A stretch of DNA of 61,169 bases, taken from Candidatus Dactylopiibacterium carminicum (GTDB lineage: Bacteria; Pseudomonadota; Gammaproteobacteria; Burkholderiales; Rhodocyclaceae). Positions 1 through 11,511 of this stretch are shown one piece after another. The DNA is taken from NCBI RefSeq assembly GCF_014736495.1, contig NZ_MDUX01000015.1, forward strand, positions 1 to 61,169, read 5' to 3'. The position numbers and the translations under genes are program-made. The notes beneath the pieces are model-generated. The model searched no databases. It saw only the letters and a list, made by a program, of their open reading frames with translations, and was not told the DNA's origin. The stretch's first letter is position 1; every line of letters starts with the position of its first letter.

Positions 1-55
1 CCACTTGGTTGCCAGCTTAAGGCTTCGAAGTGTCTAGTGAACCGGGGGCGATTCA
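1..55. repeat. 55-bp terminal inverted repeat: outer end of an IS3-type insertion sequence
   Basis: These 55 bases reappear exactly, reverse-complemented, as the last 55 bases of the window (61115-61169); the match stops at base 56. Read outward, the element end starts TGAATCGCCCC, a form typical of IS3-family inverted repeats. A reading frame on the + strand ends at a TAG (35-37) inside the repeat, as IS3-family orfB genes often do. The length equals a common assembler k-mer (55), so the contig most likely stops where two genomic copies of the IS merge in the assembly graph. The IS3 assignment is inferred; the repeat itself is directly visible. Confidence 0.85.
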
Positions 56-556
56 CATGGCATGTTGCTGCTAGCCCTCAAGATGGGTGCAGATGCTCCA
101 GCAGCACAAGAGAAACCACCCGACACGCTGCAAACACGACTAGTGCTAAGCACACCTGTACCAATGGCAACCACAGCACGTGTTGCCAAGTCCATCAACC
201 CCAAGACCAGCAGTACATCAAGTACGACTTCCGCCAAGCAAGATGCAGCGGGACCTAAAAAGCATTATTAGTCTGCTGACAGCTTGGAGCAGCAACCAGT
301 ACCAGTCTCGGCGCCAGACATAAACTGGCTCGAAGGCTCCGACCTTCCGACTGCCAATGTGCGCGTGCGGCTCTACATAGATACCGAAGGCGAGGTTCGC
401 CGCGTTCAGATCATGGCCGAGAACGCCGGGGAGTGGGCTCCCTTGCAGCGCATGTTTGAGCGCACGCGCTTTCTGCCCGGACGACGCGCCAACGCAAACG
501 TGGCCAGTTGGCTGGAAATTGAAGTGGAGGTCTTGGAGTTGCTCCGCGTCCTGTAA
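56..556 (+). pseudogene. TonB-like energy transducer, 5'-truncated by the IS and with an internal amber stop
   Basis: One frame reads from the IS boundary through a short hydrophobic stretch (MLLLALKM), a Pro/Ala/Thr/Ser/Lys-rich linker, a TAG codon at 269-271, then a C-terminal domain of about 90 residues (VRVRLYIDTEGEVRRVQIM, later FERTRFLPGRRA) that resembles the TonB C-terminal domain. Such proteins span the periplasm and pass proton-motive-force energy to outer-membrane receptors. The upstream part, with the start and most of the membrane anchor, is replaced by the IS end. A TTG at 284 could restart translation but would give only a 90-residue soluble fragment. The family call rests on domain appearance. 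Confidence 0.6.
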
Positions 557-575
557 TACGGCCAAGCCAAGGCTT

Positions 576-1964
576 TCAGCACAGCCTATTCAACCCATTC
601 AACGCCGCCACACGATAGGCCTCAGCCATCGTCGGATAATTGAATGTGGTGTTCACGAAATAGGTGATGGTGTTGTTTGGCGCAGGTTGCATCATGATGG
701 CTTGGCCAATGTGGATGATCTCGGAAGCCTGGGCACCAAAACAATGGATGCCCAGCACTTCCAGCGTATCACGGTGAAACAGAAGCTTCAGCATGCCCGT
801 GGTCTGGCCTGCAATCTGTGCGCGTGCCAGGCTACGAAACAGGCTGTGCCCTACTTCATAGGGCACTTTGGCTTCGGTCAGTTCCCGCTCGGTTTTGTTA
901 AGTGAGCTGATCTCCGGCAGTGTGTAGATTCCTGTCGGGATTTCCCGTGCCAACTCCGACTGATAGACACCATCAACCAAGTGGGCGGCCGCATGGCGTC
1001 CTTGGTCATAGGCTGCCGACGCCAGGCTGGGCCAACCGATGACATCGCCCACTCCGTAGATATGGGGCAATGCGGTCTGATAATTCTCATTGACGGCGAT
1101 CACTCCGCGCTTGTCTGGCTGAATGCCCAGGGACTCCAGCCCCATGTCGTCTGTGTTGCCCTGACGACCATTTGCCCATAACAGATAGTCCGTCTTGATG
1201 CGTTTGTTGGATTTGAGTTCGAGCACCACGCCATCCTCCTGCGGAATGACACGGGCAGCCTCTTCGTTATGGCGAACCAGCACGCCCTGCTCGCGCAGAT
1301 GATAGGCCAGTGCATCGACGATCTCGTCATCCAGGAAAGACAACAGTCGATCCCGCGTGTTGATGAGATTCACCTTGCAGCCGAGGTTGCGGAAGATCGA
1401 TGCGTATTCGCAGCCGATCACGCCTGCACCATAGATCGTGATGGATTCTGGTGATTCATTTAGGCGCAGAATGCTGTCGCTGTCATGCACACGCGGATGC
1501 GTGAAGTCGATTTCCGGTGGATGGTAGGGGCGCGAGCCGGTCGCAATCACGAATTGGTGGGCACGCAAGATCTCCTGTCCGCCATTGTGGAGTGCGACCT
1601 CCAATGTATTGGCATCGCAGAAACGTGCTCGGCCGTGAATGACCTGCACCGTATTGCGATCGTAGAAGCTCTGGCGCATCACCACCTGCTTGCGGATCAC
1701 GCTCTCCGCCGTACGCAGCAAGGCAGGGAAAGAGATCCCCATTTCCATGGCGTCATGAAACTGCGGGTTCTCGCGTATCTCGCGCAGACCGGAAATTACC
1801 TGACGCAATGCTTTCGATGGGATGGTCCCCCAATGGGTACATCCGCCACCGACGAATTCGTACGCTTCCACCATGGCAACCGATTTGCCCGATTTTGCGC
1901 ATTTCATCGCAGCCCCTTCTCCTCCCGGGCCCGAACCGATCACCACCACGTCAAATTGCTGCAT
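576..1964 (-). CDS. sthA: Soluble pyridine nucleotide transhydrogenase
   Basis: This 462-residue flavoprotein moves hydride between NADPH and NAD+ in the cytoplasm. The N-terminus has the FAD-binding GSGPGG motif (residues 10-15). At 42-47 it has CTHWGT, where the second Cys of the usual dithiol (CxxxxC) is replaced by Thr; this is the mark that separates SthA from lipoamide dehydrogenase and glutathione reductase. A second nucleotide-binding motif ([10 protein letters not shown]) follows mid-protein, and the C-terminal dimerisation domain is complete. The ATG has a GGAG about 8 bases upstream. It is head-to-head with the NADP-dependent isocitrate dehydrogenase gene, 235 bp apart, which fits a role in balancing NADPH made by that enzyme. 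Confidence 0.95.
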   Translation of the reverse strand: MQQFDVVVIGSGPGGEGAAMKCAKSGKSVAMVEAYEFVGGGCTHWGTIPSKALRQVISGLREIRENPQFHDAMEMGISFPALLRTAESVIRKQVVMRQSFYDRNTVQVIHGRARFCDANTLEVALHNGGQEILRAHQFVIATGSRPYHPPEIDFTHPRVHDSDSILRLNESPESITIYGAGVIGCEYASIFRNLGCKVNLINTRDRLLSFLDDEIVDALAYHLREQGVLVRHNEEAARVIPQEDGVVLELKSNKRIKTDYLLWANGRQGNTDDMGLESLGIQPDKRGVIAVNENYQTALPHIYGVGDVIGWPSLASAAYDQGRHAAAHLVDGVYQSELAREIPTGIYTLPEISSLNKTERELTEAKVPYEVGHSLFRSLARAQIAGQTTGMLKLLFHRDTLEVLGIHCFGAQASEIIHIGQAIMMQPAPNNTITYFVNTTFNYPTMAEAYRVAALNGLNRLC

Positions 1965-2076
1965 CGATGTTCTCCGAGCGATCTTGCTGACATACCAGAC
2001 GTGACATCCAGCGTTCCGGCTTGAATGTTTCGATTATCCTGCCTTTGTCGTAGCACATAAAGCAGATCGACCATAA

Positions 2077-4416
<2,340 letters not shown>

Positions 4417-4433
4417 GCCGTCCCTGGAGAAAC

Positions 4434-4461
4434 AAAAAGCCCCGGAACTCCGGGGCTTTTT
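4434..4461. terminator. Bidirectional rho-independent terminator between icd and dut
   Basis: AAAAAGCCCCGGA-ACT-CCGGGGCTTTTT forms a GC-rich stem flanked by A and T runs, so it can act on both strands. It sits between two convergent genes, 17 bases after the icd stop codon and 24 bases beyond the dut stop. Confidence 0.9.
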
Positions 4462-4485
4462 CATTTACGGGTACGTTCAGCCCGA

Positions 4486-4935
4486 TTACTGCCGCCCGGT
4501 ACTGCCGAAACCACCAGCGCCACGCTTGCTGACATCGAACTCGTCAACCACGTTCAAAGCCACTTGCACCACCGGCACCACCACCAGTTGTGCAATGCGG
4601 TCCATCGGCTGGATGGTGAAAACTTCATTGCCACGATTCCAGGTTGAGACAAAGAGCTGCCCCTGGTAATCCGAATCGATCAGGCCAACCAGATTGCCCA
4701 TCACGATGCCGTGTTTGTGCCCCAAGCCAGAGCGCGGCAAGATCAACGCTGCCAGCTTCGGATCCGCCAGATGGATGGCCATCCCCGTGGGGATCAGGTG
4801 GGTATTGCCGGGATTCAGCGTCAGCGGCGCATCGATGCAGGCACGCAGGTCGAGGCCGGCGGCACCGGCAGTGCCGTACTGGGGCAGGTTGTCGCGCACG
4901 CGCGCGTCGAGGATCTTGATGTCGAGTTGGTGCAT
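4486..4935 (-). CDS. dut: dUTP diphosphatase (dUTPase)
   Basis: The 149-residue product hydrolyses dUTP to dUMP and pyrophosphate, which keeps uracil out of DNA and feeds thymidylate synthesis. The five motifs of trimeric dUTPases are visible in order: [43 protein letters not shown] and the flexible C-terminal GGFGSTG loop that closes over the active site. Length is normal. It is followed upstream on the same strand by the tautomerase and coaBC genes; dut next to coaBC is common in proteobacteria, so a coaBC-tautomerase-dut transcript is likely. Confidence 0.96.
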   Translation of the reverse strand: MHQLDIKILDARVRDNLPQYGTAGAAGLDLRACIDAPLTLNPGNTHLIPTGMAIHLADPKLAALILPRSGLGHKHGIVMGNLVGLIDSDYQGQLFVSTWNRGNEVFTIQPMDRIAQLVVVPVVQVALNVVDEFDVSKRGAGGFGSTGRQ

Positions 4936-5061
4936 GGTTGCCTTACGTGACAGTGACAGGTGACGAGTGATGGGTGGATGACTGGCGCGTTCAGCCAGCC
5001 ATAGCCCGCATGCAGCGCAGCGAAATCCGGGCTATGCGCAACGGGATGAAGGCGAAACGGA

Positions 5062-5454
5062 TCAAACCTCGACCTCGAAGCCAAGATCGATATCGACCGC
5101 GGATAAACCCTTGATGCCCCAATCTTCGCGCGGTATTTCGCGCAGGCGCACCAGCAGGTGGTCCGGCGGGATACCGAGCACGGCAAGCCGCTGCGCCAAT
5201 TCGGAGTAGAGCTTGCGCTTGGCTGCCGGCGAACGACCGGAAAACAGATCGATGCTGATCAAGGTGAAACGCTCGGGTTGTACCTTGTCCGTCGGGCACG
5301 CGAAGCGCTCTGGCGGATGCACGCTCAGCCGTACGATGCGGTCATGCTCGGGAATCTGCAGACTGCAAACCAGCGCGGCATGCACGCTCTCGATCAAGGC
5401 TTGCTCTTCAGCCGGACTGTACTGGCGCCGGACTTCAATATGAACGACAGGCAT
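5062..5454 (-). CDS. Tautomerase-superfamily protein
   Basis: The 130-residue protein begins Met-Pro-Val, so processing would expose the N-terminal proline that is the catalytic base in the 4-oxalocrotonate tautomerase superfamily. The pattern PVVHIEVRRQYSPAEEQALIESVHAAL followed by a second, similar beta-alpha-beta unit (FTLISIDLFSGRSPAAKRKLYSELAQ) fits the longer, duplicated tautomerase form. The substrate is unknown. It lies 9 bases downstream of coaBC and is probably cotranscribed with it, but nothing ties it to coenzyme A synthesis. Confidence 0.75.
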   Translation of the reverse strand: MPVVHIEVRRQYSPAEEQALIESVHAALVCSLQIPEHDRIVRLSVHPPERFACPTDKVQPERFTLISIDLFSGRSPAAKRKLYSELAQRLAVLGIPPDHLLVRLREIPREDWGIKGLSAVDIDLGFEVEV

Positions 5455-5463
5455 CCTGACCTC

Positions 5464-6657
5464 CTAGCCGCCGGTGGCCAGCAACTGCACCAGATGCCCG
5501 ACGATACCGACGGCGACCTCGCGCTTGCTGGCACGCGGCAGCGGATGGGAGCCCCAGGCGTCGTACAACACGACCTGATTGGTATCACCGCCCATACCGT
5601 CCTGCACCAGATTGCCCACCACCAGTTGCAGGCGCTTTGCCTCCAGCTTGCCGCGCGCATAGCTGTCGAGATCGCGGCTCTCGGCGGCGAAGCCGACGCA
5701 GAATGGCGCAGCCGGCAATGAAGCCACGTCAGCCAGGATATCGGGATTGCGTTCCAGCCGAATTGCCGGCAGTTCGCCAGCTTTCTTGATCTTGTCTGCA
5801 GCCACATCGACCGGACGGTAATCCGCCACGGCAGCCACGCCGACAAAGACATCTGCCTCCCCCACGTGCTGCATCACGGCCTGATGCATCTGCGCAGCGG
5901 TCTGCACGTCAATACGCTCCACACCATAAGGTGTAGGCAATGAAACCGGACCGCTCACCAGTTGTACACGGGCGCCGGCCTGTACAAACGCACGCGCCAA
6001 CGCGTAGCCCATCTTCCCGGAGGAGATATTGGTGATCCCGCGCACAGGGTCTATGGGCTCATAGGTAGGGCCTGCGGTCATCAGTACACGCCTGCCGGCC
6101 AGAGGCTTGGGTTGCAGGAAAGCGGCCAGCGCCTCGAAGATCTCCACCGGCTCGCTCATGCGTCCTTCGCCAACCTCGCCACACGCCTGCTCGCCCGCTG
6201 CCGGTCCGATCACAGCCACGCCATCAGCACGCAGTCGTTCGACATTACGCTGGGTCGCAGGATTGCCCCACATCTGCTTGTTCATCGCCGGCGCCACCAG
6301 GAGTGGGCAATCCCGCGCCAAAACCAGCGTGGAAAGCAAATCGTCGGCCAATCCGTTCGCCAGCTTGGCCAGGATGTTCGCCGTAGCGGGCGCGATCAGC
6401 AGCGCATCCGCTGCCCGCGTGAGTTCGATATGGCTCATATTGTTGGCACGACGATCATCCCAGGCCTCGGTCCACACCGAATTGCCCGAAAGCGCCTGAA
6501 ACGTGGTGGGCGTCACGAAGCGCACACCGTTTTCCGTCATCACCACATGTACGCGCGCACCGGCCTTGATCAGCAGACGCACAAGCTCAGCCGCCTTGTA
6601 AGCGGCGACTCCACCGGAAACCCCCAGTACGATGGTCTTGCCAGCCAGTTCACTCAT
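5464..6657 (-). CDS. coaBC: Bifunctional phosphopantothenoylcysteine decarboxylase / phosphopantothenate-cysteine ligase
   Basis: The protein carries two steps of coenzyme A synthesis. The N-terminal CoaC half binds FMN and has GVSGGVAAYKAAEL, the catalytic His in NNMSHIEL, the PAMNKQMW segment and the GEQACGEVGEGRM loop with its active-site Cys. The C-terminal CoaB half starts near LAGRRVLMTAGPTYEPIDPV and includes NISSGKMG and the lysine-rich KIKK. ATG at 6657 (MSELAGK) is preferred over a TTG three codons upstream because it begins the usual N-terminus; about 397 residues result. No strong Shine-Dalgarno site is visible. Confidence 0.95.
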   Translation of the reverse strand: MSELAGKTIVLGVSGGVAAYKAAELVRLLIKAGARVHVVMTENGVRFVTPTTFQALSGNSVWTEAWDDRRANNMSHIELTRAADALLIAPATANILAKLANGLADDLLSTLVLARDCPLLVAPAMNKQMWGNPATQRNVERLRADGVAVIGPAAGEQACGEVGEGRMSEPVEIFEALAAFLQPKPLAGRRVLMTAGPTYEPIDPVRGITNISSGKMGYALARAFVQAGARVQLVSGPVSLPTPYGVERIDVQTAAQMHQAVMQHVGEADVFVGVAAVADYRPVDVAADKIKKAGELPAIRLERNPDILADVASLPAAPFCVGFAAESRDLDSYARGKLEAKRLQLVVGNLVQDGMGGDTNQVVLYDAWGSHPLPRASKREVAVGIVGHLVQLLATGG

Positions 6658-7072
6658 GAGCAGCAACCGTCACATGAAAAGGGGAAGTGATTCTAGCCGC
6701 AATGCCGCCCGATCAGGGTAACCCGCCGCCAACAGCAGGAAGAGCTGCAAGCCCCTCGGCCAACCAGGCAGATCAACAAGAGACGACGCACGACGAAGGA
6801 AATTGGTCTCCTTCATGTACAAACTTCGCAGGATTTGTCCTGCGACATATTCCCGGCCCTTGAGGCGGTACTAATCTACACACGGTCTCGATCCTTGGCT
6901 TTTTGAACTTCGTCGCCCAATCGTCGAAGTCGCGCCGGCCAGCGCAGGAAAGAGGCTTACTTTTCATCGCTGCCGCCCCGCCTCCTCTGTAGCTCCTGCC
7001 CTCGTGCGCAAGCACGAAGGCCTCCGCCATCAGCGCCGGCTGACTTCCTCCTCCCCGCTTCCCGAGTCGCAA
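6658..7072. other. 415-bp intergenic region with no gene seen
   Basis: This stretch separates the divergent coaBC and cytochrome b561 genes. It must hold both promoters, but no convincing -35/-10 pair, repeat or RNA structure stands out. Reading frames crossing it are short or are extensions of the neighbouring gene in unlikely frames. Confidence 0.5.
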
Positions 7073-7615
7073 ATGAAGTTTTCCCGTGTATCCCCTTTTC
7101 TCCGCGTCCTGCACTGGAGCGTGGTTGTCCTGACTGTTGCACTTCTGATTACCGGTATTTTCGTACTGGCCCGCTTTCCAGACACCGACCCGTCAAAACT
7201 CACAACAATCCTGCGTCACATGGTTCTCGGATTTCTGGTGTGCGTTGCAGTCCTGATCCGGATGTCTCTGCGCTTTGCCGGCAAGTACCCGCCGCCGGTC
7301 CTGTCAGGCATCACCTGGGTGGATCTGCTGGCCAAAATGGTTCATTGGATCCTCGATTTCATGGCTGTACTGATGGCTGTGACTGGTGTGGCCCTTGCGC
7401 TGCAGAGCCACCTGTTCGAAGCCATCCAGGACGGAAACGGCATGCCCGCAAATATGGCCAGAAACCCCTTGCTGCTGATTCATGCCTTTGTGGCCGGACT
7501 CTTTATCTCCATGATCTTTCTGCATGTAGCGGGAGCCCTGTTCCATCGCTTCATCCTGCGAGAGAGGAAACAGGACAATACGCTGGTCGACAGTAACGAT
7601 CTGACCACTGTCTGA
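7073..7615 (+). CDS. Cytochrome b561-family membrane protein
   Basis: The 180-residue protein has four hydrophobic segments and His residues at positions 14, 49, 91, 137 and 151 in or beside them, the arrangement expected for two axially coordinated b-type hemes in the prokaryotic cytochrome b561 / Ni-hydrogenase b-subunit superfamily. It would carry electrons in the inner membrane, possibly from quinol. ATG at 7073 ([15 protein letters not shown]) is chosen because it places the first helix directly after the start; the frame stays open upstream to 7004. It is probably a stand-alone electron carrier, and its partner cannot be told from context. Confidence 0.85.
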   Translation: MKFSRVSPFLRVLHWSVVVLTVALLITGIFVLARFPDTDPSKLTTILRHMVLGFLVCVAVLIRMSLRFAGKYPPPVLSGITWVDLLAKMVHWILDFMAVLMAVTGVALALQSHLFEAIQDGNGMPANMARNPLLLIHAFVAGLFISMIFLHVAGALFHRFILRERKQDNTLVDSNDLTTV

Positions 7616-7712
7616 CGCCTCCGCCAGTACTGATCGGGCAGCCCGCATGTCACCTATGTCCAGAGCATGTCCCGGGCAACAATCCGGGCTTTCTTTCTCA
7701 GCCCTGACACAT

Positions 7713-8390
7713 ATGGCAATCACCGACTGGCCCGAAGACGAAAGACCCCGCGAACGCCTGCTGGCTAACGGAGCCGCAGCATTGTCGGACGCAGAACTGC
7801 TGGCGATATTCCTTCGTGTCGGCATTCGTGGCAAAAGCGCCGTGGATCTTGCACGCGAACTGGTCACGCATTTCGGTAGCCTCGCGCGCCTGTTCTCGGC
7901 CTCGCTGCGTGAGCTCCGCACATTTCCAGGCATGGGAGACGCCAAGTTCGCCCAGTTGCAGGCTGTGCTGGAAATGGCACGGCGGGCGTTGGGAGAAGAG
8001 ATGCGCTGTCGTGACGTGCTCGGCACCCCTGGTACCGTACGCGACTGGCTTCGACTCAAGCTCGCACATCTGCAGCATGAAGTCTTCATGGTGCTGCTGC
8101 TCGATGCACAGAACCAATTGATCGAAGCCTGCGAACTCTTCAGGGGCTCGCTCACACAGACCTCTGTCTACCCCAGGGAAGTGGTAAAGCTCGCACTGGC
8201 GCACAACGCTGCCGCAGTGATCCTCGCACACAACCACCCTTCCGGCCTGCGCGAAGCCAGCCACGCCGACGAGATGCTCACCCAGGCACTCAAGCAAGCG
8301 CTGGCGCTGGTGGACGTCCGCGTACTGGACCACTTCATCGTCGCTGGCCAACAGACGCCACTTTCCTTTGCCGAGCGCGGGCTGATATAG
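7713..8390 (+). CDS. radC: RadC-family JAB/MPN+ domain protein
   Basis: About 225 residues. The N-terminal half has a helix-hairpin-helix-like region ([34 protein letters not shown]... [13 protein letters not shown]), and the C-terminal half is a JAB metalloprotease-like fold with the metal-binding HNHPSG near residue 175. Despite the name, a DNA-repair role is not established for the family. ATG at 7713 ([17 protein letters not shown]) matches the family N-terminus; the frame is open 22 codons further upstream. It lies before rpmB-rpmG, a common proteobacterial arrangement, but rpmB has its own promoter. Confidence 0.93.
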   Translation: MAITDWPEDERPRERLLANGAAALSDAELLAIFLRVGIRGKSAVDLARELVTHFGSLARLFSASLRELRTFPGMGDAKFAQLQAVLEMARRALGEEMRCRDVLGTPGTVRDWLRLKLAHLQHEVFMVLLLDAQNQLIEACELFRGSLTQTSVYPREVVKLALAHNAAAVILAHNHPSGLREASHADEMLTQALKQALALVDVRVLDHFIVAGQQTPLSFAERGLI

Positions 8391-8417
8391 TGGCCGGCTC
8401 TCGCACGCCATGAATAC

Positions 8418-8447
8418 TTGAGTCGGGAACAGACTTCCGGCTATAAT
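8418..8447 (+). promoter_or_regulatory. Sigma70 promoter of rpmB-rpmG
   Basis: TTGAGT (8418-8423), an 18-bp spacer and a perfect TATAAT (8442-8447) lie just after radC. Transcription would start near 8454, leaving a leader of about 30 bases before the rpmB start at 8483, as expected for a strongly expressed ribosomal protein operon. Confidence 0.75.
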
Positions 8448-8482
8448 CGCGCGCTTTACGGAACCAGTTACCGGAGCGAGAT

Positions 8483-8719
8483 ATGTCTCGAGTGTGTCAA
8501 GTCACGGGCAAAGGCCCGATGGTGGGGAACAACGTTTCCCACTCCAACATCAAGACCAAGCGTCGTTTCCTGCCGAATTTGCAGAGCCGTCGCTTCTGGG
8601 TTGAATCCGAAAACCGCTGGGTCAGCCTGCGCGTATCCAACGCCGGCCTGCGCACCATCGACAAGAAGGGCATCGAGGTCGTTCTCTCCGAGCTGCGCGC
8701 TCGTGGCGAAAAGATCTGA
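8483..8719 (+). CDS. rpmB: 50S ribosomal protein L28
   Basis: The 78-residue basic protein starts [20 protein letters not shown] and has the typical [19 protein letters not shown] core. It binds 23S rRNA in the large subunit. The length is normal. It is preceded by its own promoter, followed 31 bases later by rpmG, and the pair ends at a rho-independent terminator. Confidence 0.98.
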   Translation: MSRVCQVTGKGPMVGNNVSHSNIKTKRRFLPNLQSRRFWVESENRWVSLRVSNAGLRTIDKKGIEVVLSELRARGEKI

Positions 8720-8750
8720 TCTGCCACCAACCTATTAGCGGAGATTAATC

Positions 8751-8918
8751 ATGGCCAAAAGCGGTCGCGAAAAGATCAAGCTGGAATCCACTGCGGGTAC
8801 CGGCCACTTCTACACCACGAACAAGAACAAGCGCACCACTCCGGAAAAGCTTGAGTTCATCAAGTACGACCCGGTCGTTCGCAAGCACGTCGCTTATAAG
8901 GAAACCAAGCTGAAGTAA
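8751..8918 (+). CDS. rpmG: 50S ribosomal protein L33 (cysteine-free form)
   Basis: The 55-residue product starts [20 protein letters not shown] and ends [11 protein letters not shown]. It is the C-minus form: there are no cysteines, so it lacks the paired CxxC zinc-binding motifs of the other L33 type and does not store zinc. It forms an operon with rpmB, with a Shine-Dalgarno-like AGCGGAG about 9 bases before the ATG. It was too short for the supplied longer reading frames but is unmistakable. Confidence 0.98.
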   Translation: MAKSGREKIKLESTAGTGHFYTTNKNKRTTPEKLEFIKYDPVVRKHVAYKETKLK

Positions 8919-8972
8919 GCTTTGTGCGGCGCGGCCCGCACGCTCACTGGCTGGTTCCGACCTGCTGTATCC

Positions 8973-9001
8973 AGAAAAGCCCGCTCCACGCGGGCTTTTC
9001 T
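8973..9001 (+). terminator. Rho-independent terminator after rpmG
   Basis: GAAAAGCCCGC (8974-8984), a CCACG-type loop and GCGGGCTTTTC (8990-9000) form an 11-bp perfect stem ending in a T run, 55 bases after the rpmG stop codon. Confidence 0.88.
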
Positions 9002-9067
9002 GTTTGGAAACCGGCACAAGCACCCAGGCAGCCATGCGATGCTGCCACTTCGAAACGGTTCATTGCC

Positions 9068-10141
9068 ATGCCCCACGCTTCTACCGAAAACCTCAACGTC
9101 GTCTCGTTCGACGCCATGCTCTCTCCCGAGGAGATCAAGGCACGCGTACCGCTGTCCGACACGGCGGCAGCCGCAGTCGAGTCCGGTCGGGCCACCATCA
9201 AGGCCATCCTGGATCGCCAGGATCCGCGCCCGATGGTCATCGTCGGCCCCTGCTCCATCCACGATCCGGTAGCTGGGCTGGACTACGCCCGGCGCCTCAA
9301 GGTGCTGGCTGACGAGGTGGCTGACACACTGTACGTGGTGATGCGCGTGTATTTCGAGAAGCCGCGGACCACCGTAGGCTGGAAGGGCTTCGTCAACGAC
9401 CCTCGCATGGATGACTCCTTCCATATCGAGGAAGGCATGGAACGCGGCCGCCGCTTCCTGCTGGACATCGCCGAACTGGGTTTGCCCGCGGCTTCCGAAA
9501 CGCTGGACCCGATCGCGCCGCAGTATTACGGCGATCTGCTTTCCTGGGCCGCCATCGGCGCACGCACCACGGAATCGCAGACTCATCGCGAAATCGCCTC
9601 AGGCCTGTCTTCACCGGTCGGTTTCAAGAATGGTACCGATGGCTCGCTGGACTCCGCCGTGAATGGCTGTCTCTCCGCTTCACGGTCACATGCGTTTCTT
9701 GGCGTCAATGATCAGGGGCTGACCTGCATCGTGCGTACACGCGGCAATCCGTACAGTCACGTCGTATTGCGGGGGGGGGCCGGCCGGCCGAATTACGACA
9801 CTGTTTCCGTATCGCTTGCCGAGCAGGCGCTGACCAAGGCCGGCTTGCCCGCCAACATCGTCATCGATTGTTCGCACGCCAATTCCTGGAAGAAACCGGA
9901 GCTGCAACCGCTGGTGATGAAAGACGTGGTGAGCCAGCTACGCAACGGCAACCGTTCGATTGTCGGCGTGATGATTGAAAGCTTCATCGAGGCCGGCAAC
10001 CAGCCGATCCCCAAGGATCTTTCCACCTTGCGCTACGGTTGTTCGGTCACTGATGGCTGTGTGAGCTGGGACACTACCGCGCAGATGCTGCACGACGCCC
10101 GCACTGCGGTGCGTGAGACCATCGCGGCGCGGCGAACCTGA
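9068..10141 (+). CDS. aroG: 3-deoxy-7-phosphoheptulonate synthase (type I DAHP synthase)
   Basis: The 357-residue enzyme condenses phosphoenolpyruvate and erythrose 4-phosphate, the first step of the shikimate pathway. Family motifs are GPCSIHDP, MRVYFEKPRTTVGWKG, the LRGG loop and VIDCSHANS with metal-binding residues. ATG at 9068 (MPHASTENLNVVSFDAML) is chosen; the open frame upstream to 8924 covers the rpmG terminator and is not coding. A run of nine Gs (9771-9779) falls inside the LRGG loop codons, and the following AGRPNYD is slightly longer than usual. Which of the Phe-, Tyr- or Trp-sensitive isoenzymes it is cannot be told safely. Confidence 0.93.
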   Translation: MPHASTENLNVVSFDAMLSPEEIKARVPLSDTAAAAVESGRATIKAILDRQDPRPMVIVGPCSIHDPVAGLDYARRLKVLADEVADTLYVVMRVYFEKPRTTVGWKGFVNDPRMDDSFHIEEGMERGRRFLLDIAELGLPAASETLDPIAPQYYGDLLSWAAIGARTTESQTHREIASGLSSPVGFKNGTDGSLDSAVNGCLSASRSHAFLGVNDQGLTCIVRTRGNPYSHVVLRGGAGRPNYDTVSVSLAEQALTKAGLPANIVIDCSHANSWKKPELQPLVMKDVVSQLRNGNRSIVGVMIESFIEAGNQPIPKDLSTLRYGCSVTDGCVSWDTTAQMLHDARTAVRETIAARRT

Positions 10142-10180
10142 ATTCCCCTGCAACAGAAAACTCCACTGAAAGGCAAACCC

Positions 10181-11419
10181 ATGCATCTGGTCACCCCCTT
10201 CAAGGCACTACGCCCGGCCAGCGGCCGCGCCGCCGAGATTATCGCACCGCCCTACGACGTGCTCTCATCGTCCGAAGCCGTGGCACGTGCCGCCGGCAAG
10301 CCGTGGAGCTTCCTGCATATCTCCAAACCCGAGATTGACCTGCCCGAAGGCACCGATACCTATTCCCCGGCCGTATACGCCAAGGCCGCCGAGAATCTGC
10401 AGAAAATGCTCGACGCCGACGTGATCACGCGCGACGACAAGGCTTGTTACTACATCTACCGCATCATCATGGGCAGCCATGTGCAAACCGGAGTCGTCGC
10501 GGCAGCCTCCGTGGTCGAGTACGACAATGGGCGCATCAAGCGTCACGAATTCACCCGCCCGGACAAGGAGGATGATCGCGTACGCCAGATCGAAGCGCTC
10601 AACGCCCAGACTGGCCCGGTCTTCCTGGCCTACCCCGAATCACCTGCCATCGATGCCGTACTGGCAGCGACCATTACCGGTACGCCGGACGCGGATGCCA
10701 CGGCTGACGACGGCATCCGTCACACCCTGTGGGTGATCCGCGACAACGCTACCATCGAAACGCTGACCAAAGGCTTCGATGCCCTGCCCGCGCTCTACAT
10801 CGCCGACGGCCACCATCGCTCCGCGGCCGCTTCGCGCGTGGCAGCCGCCCGCCGCAGTGCCAACCCCAACCACTCCGGCGAAGAAAGCTGTAACTACTTC
10901 CTCTCCGTGATCTTCCCCGCCCATGTGTTGAAGATCATGGATTACAACCGCGTGGTCGCAGATCTCAACGGTCTGTCCAAGGACGAACTGCTTGCCAAGG
11001 TAGCGACCGGCTACACGGTAACCCCCTCCGCTGTGCCGGTAAAACCGGCGGTTTACGGCGAGGTCGGCATGTATCTGCCCGGTCAGTGGTACAAGCTGGC
11101 GGTCAAGCCTGAACTGATCCCGGCCGATCCGGTCGAGCGCCTGGACGTCAGCCTGCTCACCACTCACATCCTCACGCCCGTACTTGGCATTGCCGACCTG
11201 CGCCGTGACAAACGCATCGATTTCGTCGGTGGCATCCGCGGCCTTCCGGAACTCGAAAAGCGTGTGAATTCGGGTGAGATGGCCGTGGCATTCGCCATGT
11301 TCGCCACCACCATGAACGACCTCATGTCGGTTGCCGACGCCGGCCAGGTGATGCCGCCCAAATCCACCTGGTTCGAGCCCAAACTGGCCGACGGCATGGC
11401 ATCCCACGTGCTGGACTGA
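10181..11419 (+). CDS. DUF1015-family protein
   Basis: This 412-residue soluble protein has the DUF1015 pattern: an N-terminal IIAPPYDVLSSSEA segment, a central HEFTRPDKEDDRVRQIEAL region, and ADGHHRSAAASRVAA near residue 210, followed by a long C-terminal domain. The DGHHR motif resembles that of ParB/sulfiredoxin-fold free-serine kinases (SerK, SbnI), so a nucleotide-dependent small-molecule kinase is a reasonable but unproven idea. It starts 39 bases after aroG, with AAAGGC before the ATG, and ends at an unusually long terminator. It may be cotranscribed with aroG. Confidence 0.85.
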   Translation: MHLVTPFKALRPASGRAAEIIAPPYDVLSSSEAVARAAGKPWSFLHISKPEIDLPEGTDTYSPAVYAKAAENLQKMLDADVITRDDKACYYIYRIIMGSHVQTGVVAAASVVEYDNGRIKRHEFTRPDKEDDRVRQIEALNAQTGPVFLAYPESPAIDAVLAATITGTPDADATADDGIRHTLWVIRDNATIETLTKGFDALPALYIADGHHRSAAASRVAAARRSANPNHSGEESCNYFLSVIFPAHVLKIMDYNRVVADLNGLSKDELLAKVATGYTVTPSAVPVKPAVYGEVGMYLPGQWYKLAVKPELIPADPVERLDVSLLTTHILTPVLGIADLRRDKRIDFVGGIRGLPELEKRVNSGEMAVAFAMFATTMNDLMSVADAGQVMPPKSTWFEPKLADGMASHVLD

Positions 11420-11430
11420 GCTTCATCACA

Positions 11431-11472
11431 CGGACAAGACAAAGCCGGCAATCGCCGGCTTTGTCTTGTCCG
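11431..11472. terminator. Long perfect hairpin terminator after the DUF1015 gene
   Basis: A perfect 19-bp stem (11431-11449 pairs with 11454-11472) closes on the tetraloop AATC. The stem core is AAAGCCGGC/GCCGGCTTT with mixed T-rich sequence after it. It lies between convergent genes and would work in both directions. Confidence 0.8.
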
Positions 11473-11511
11473 CCATCACCAGTTCCGATGAGGCCCGGAT
11501 AATGGCTTCCT

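Noticed and set aside
8751..8918. Absence of cysteines in L33 as an anomaly
   Set aside because: The cysteine-free form of L33 is a normal paralogue type in many proteobacteria.
8924..9067. N-terminal extension of aroG
   Set aside because: It overlaps the rpmG terminator and lacks family similarity.
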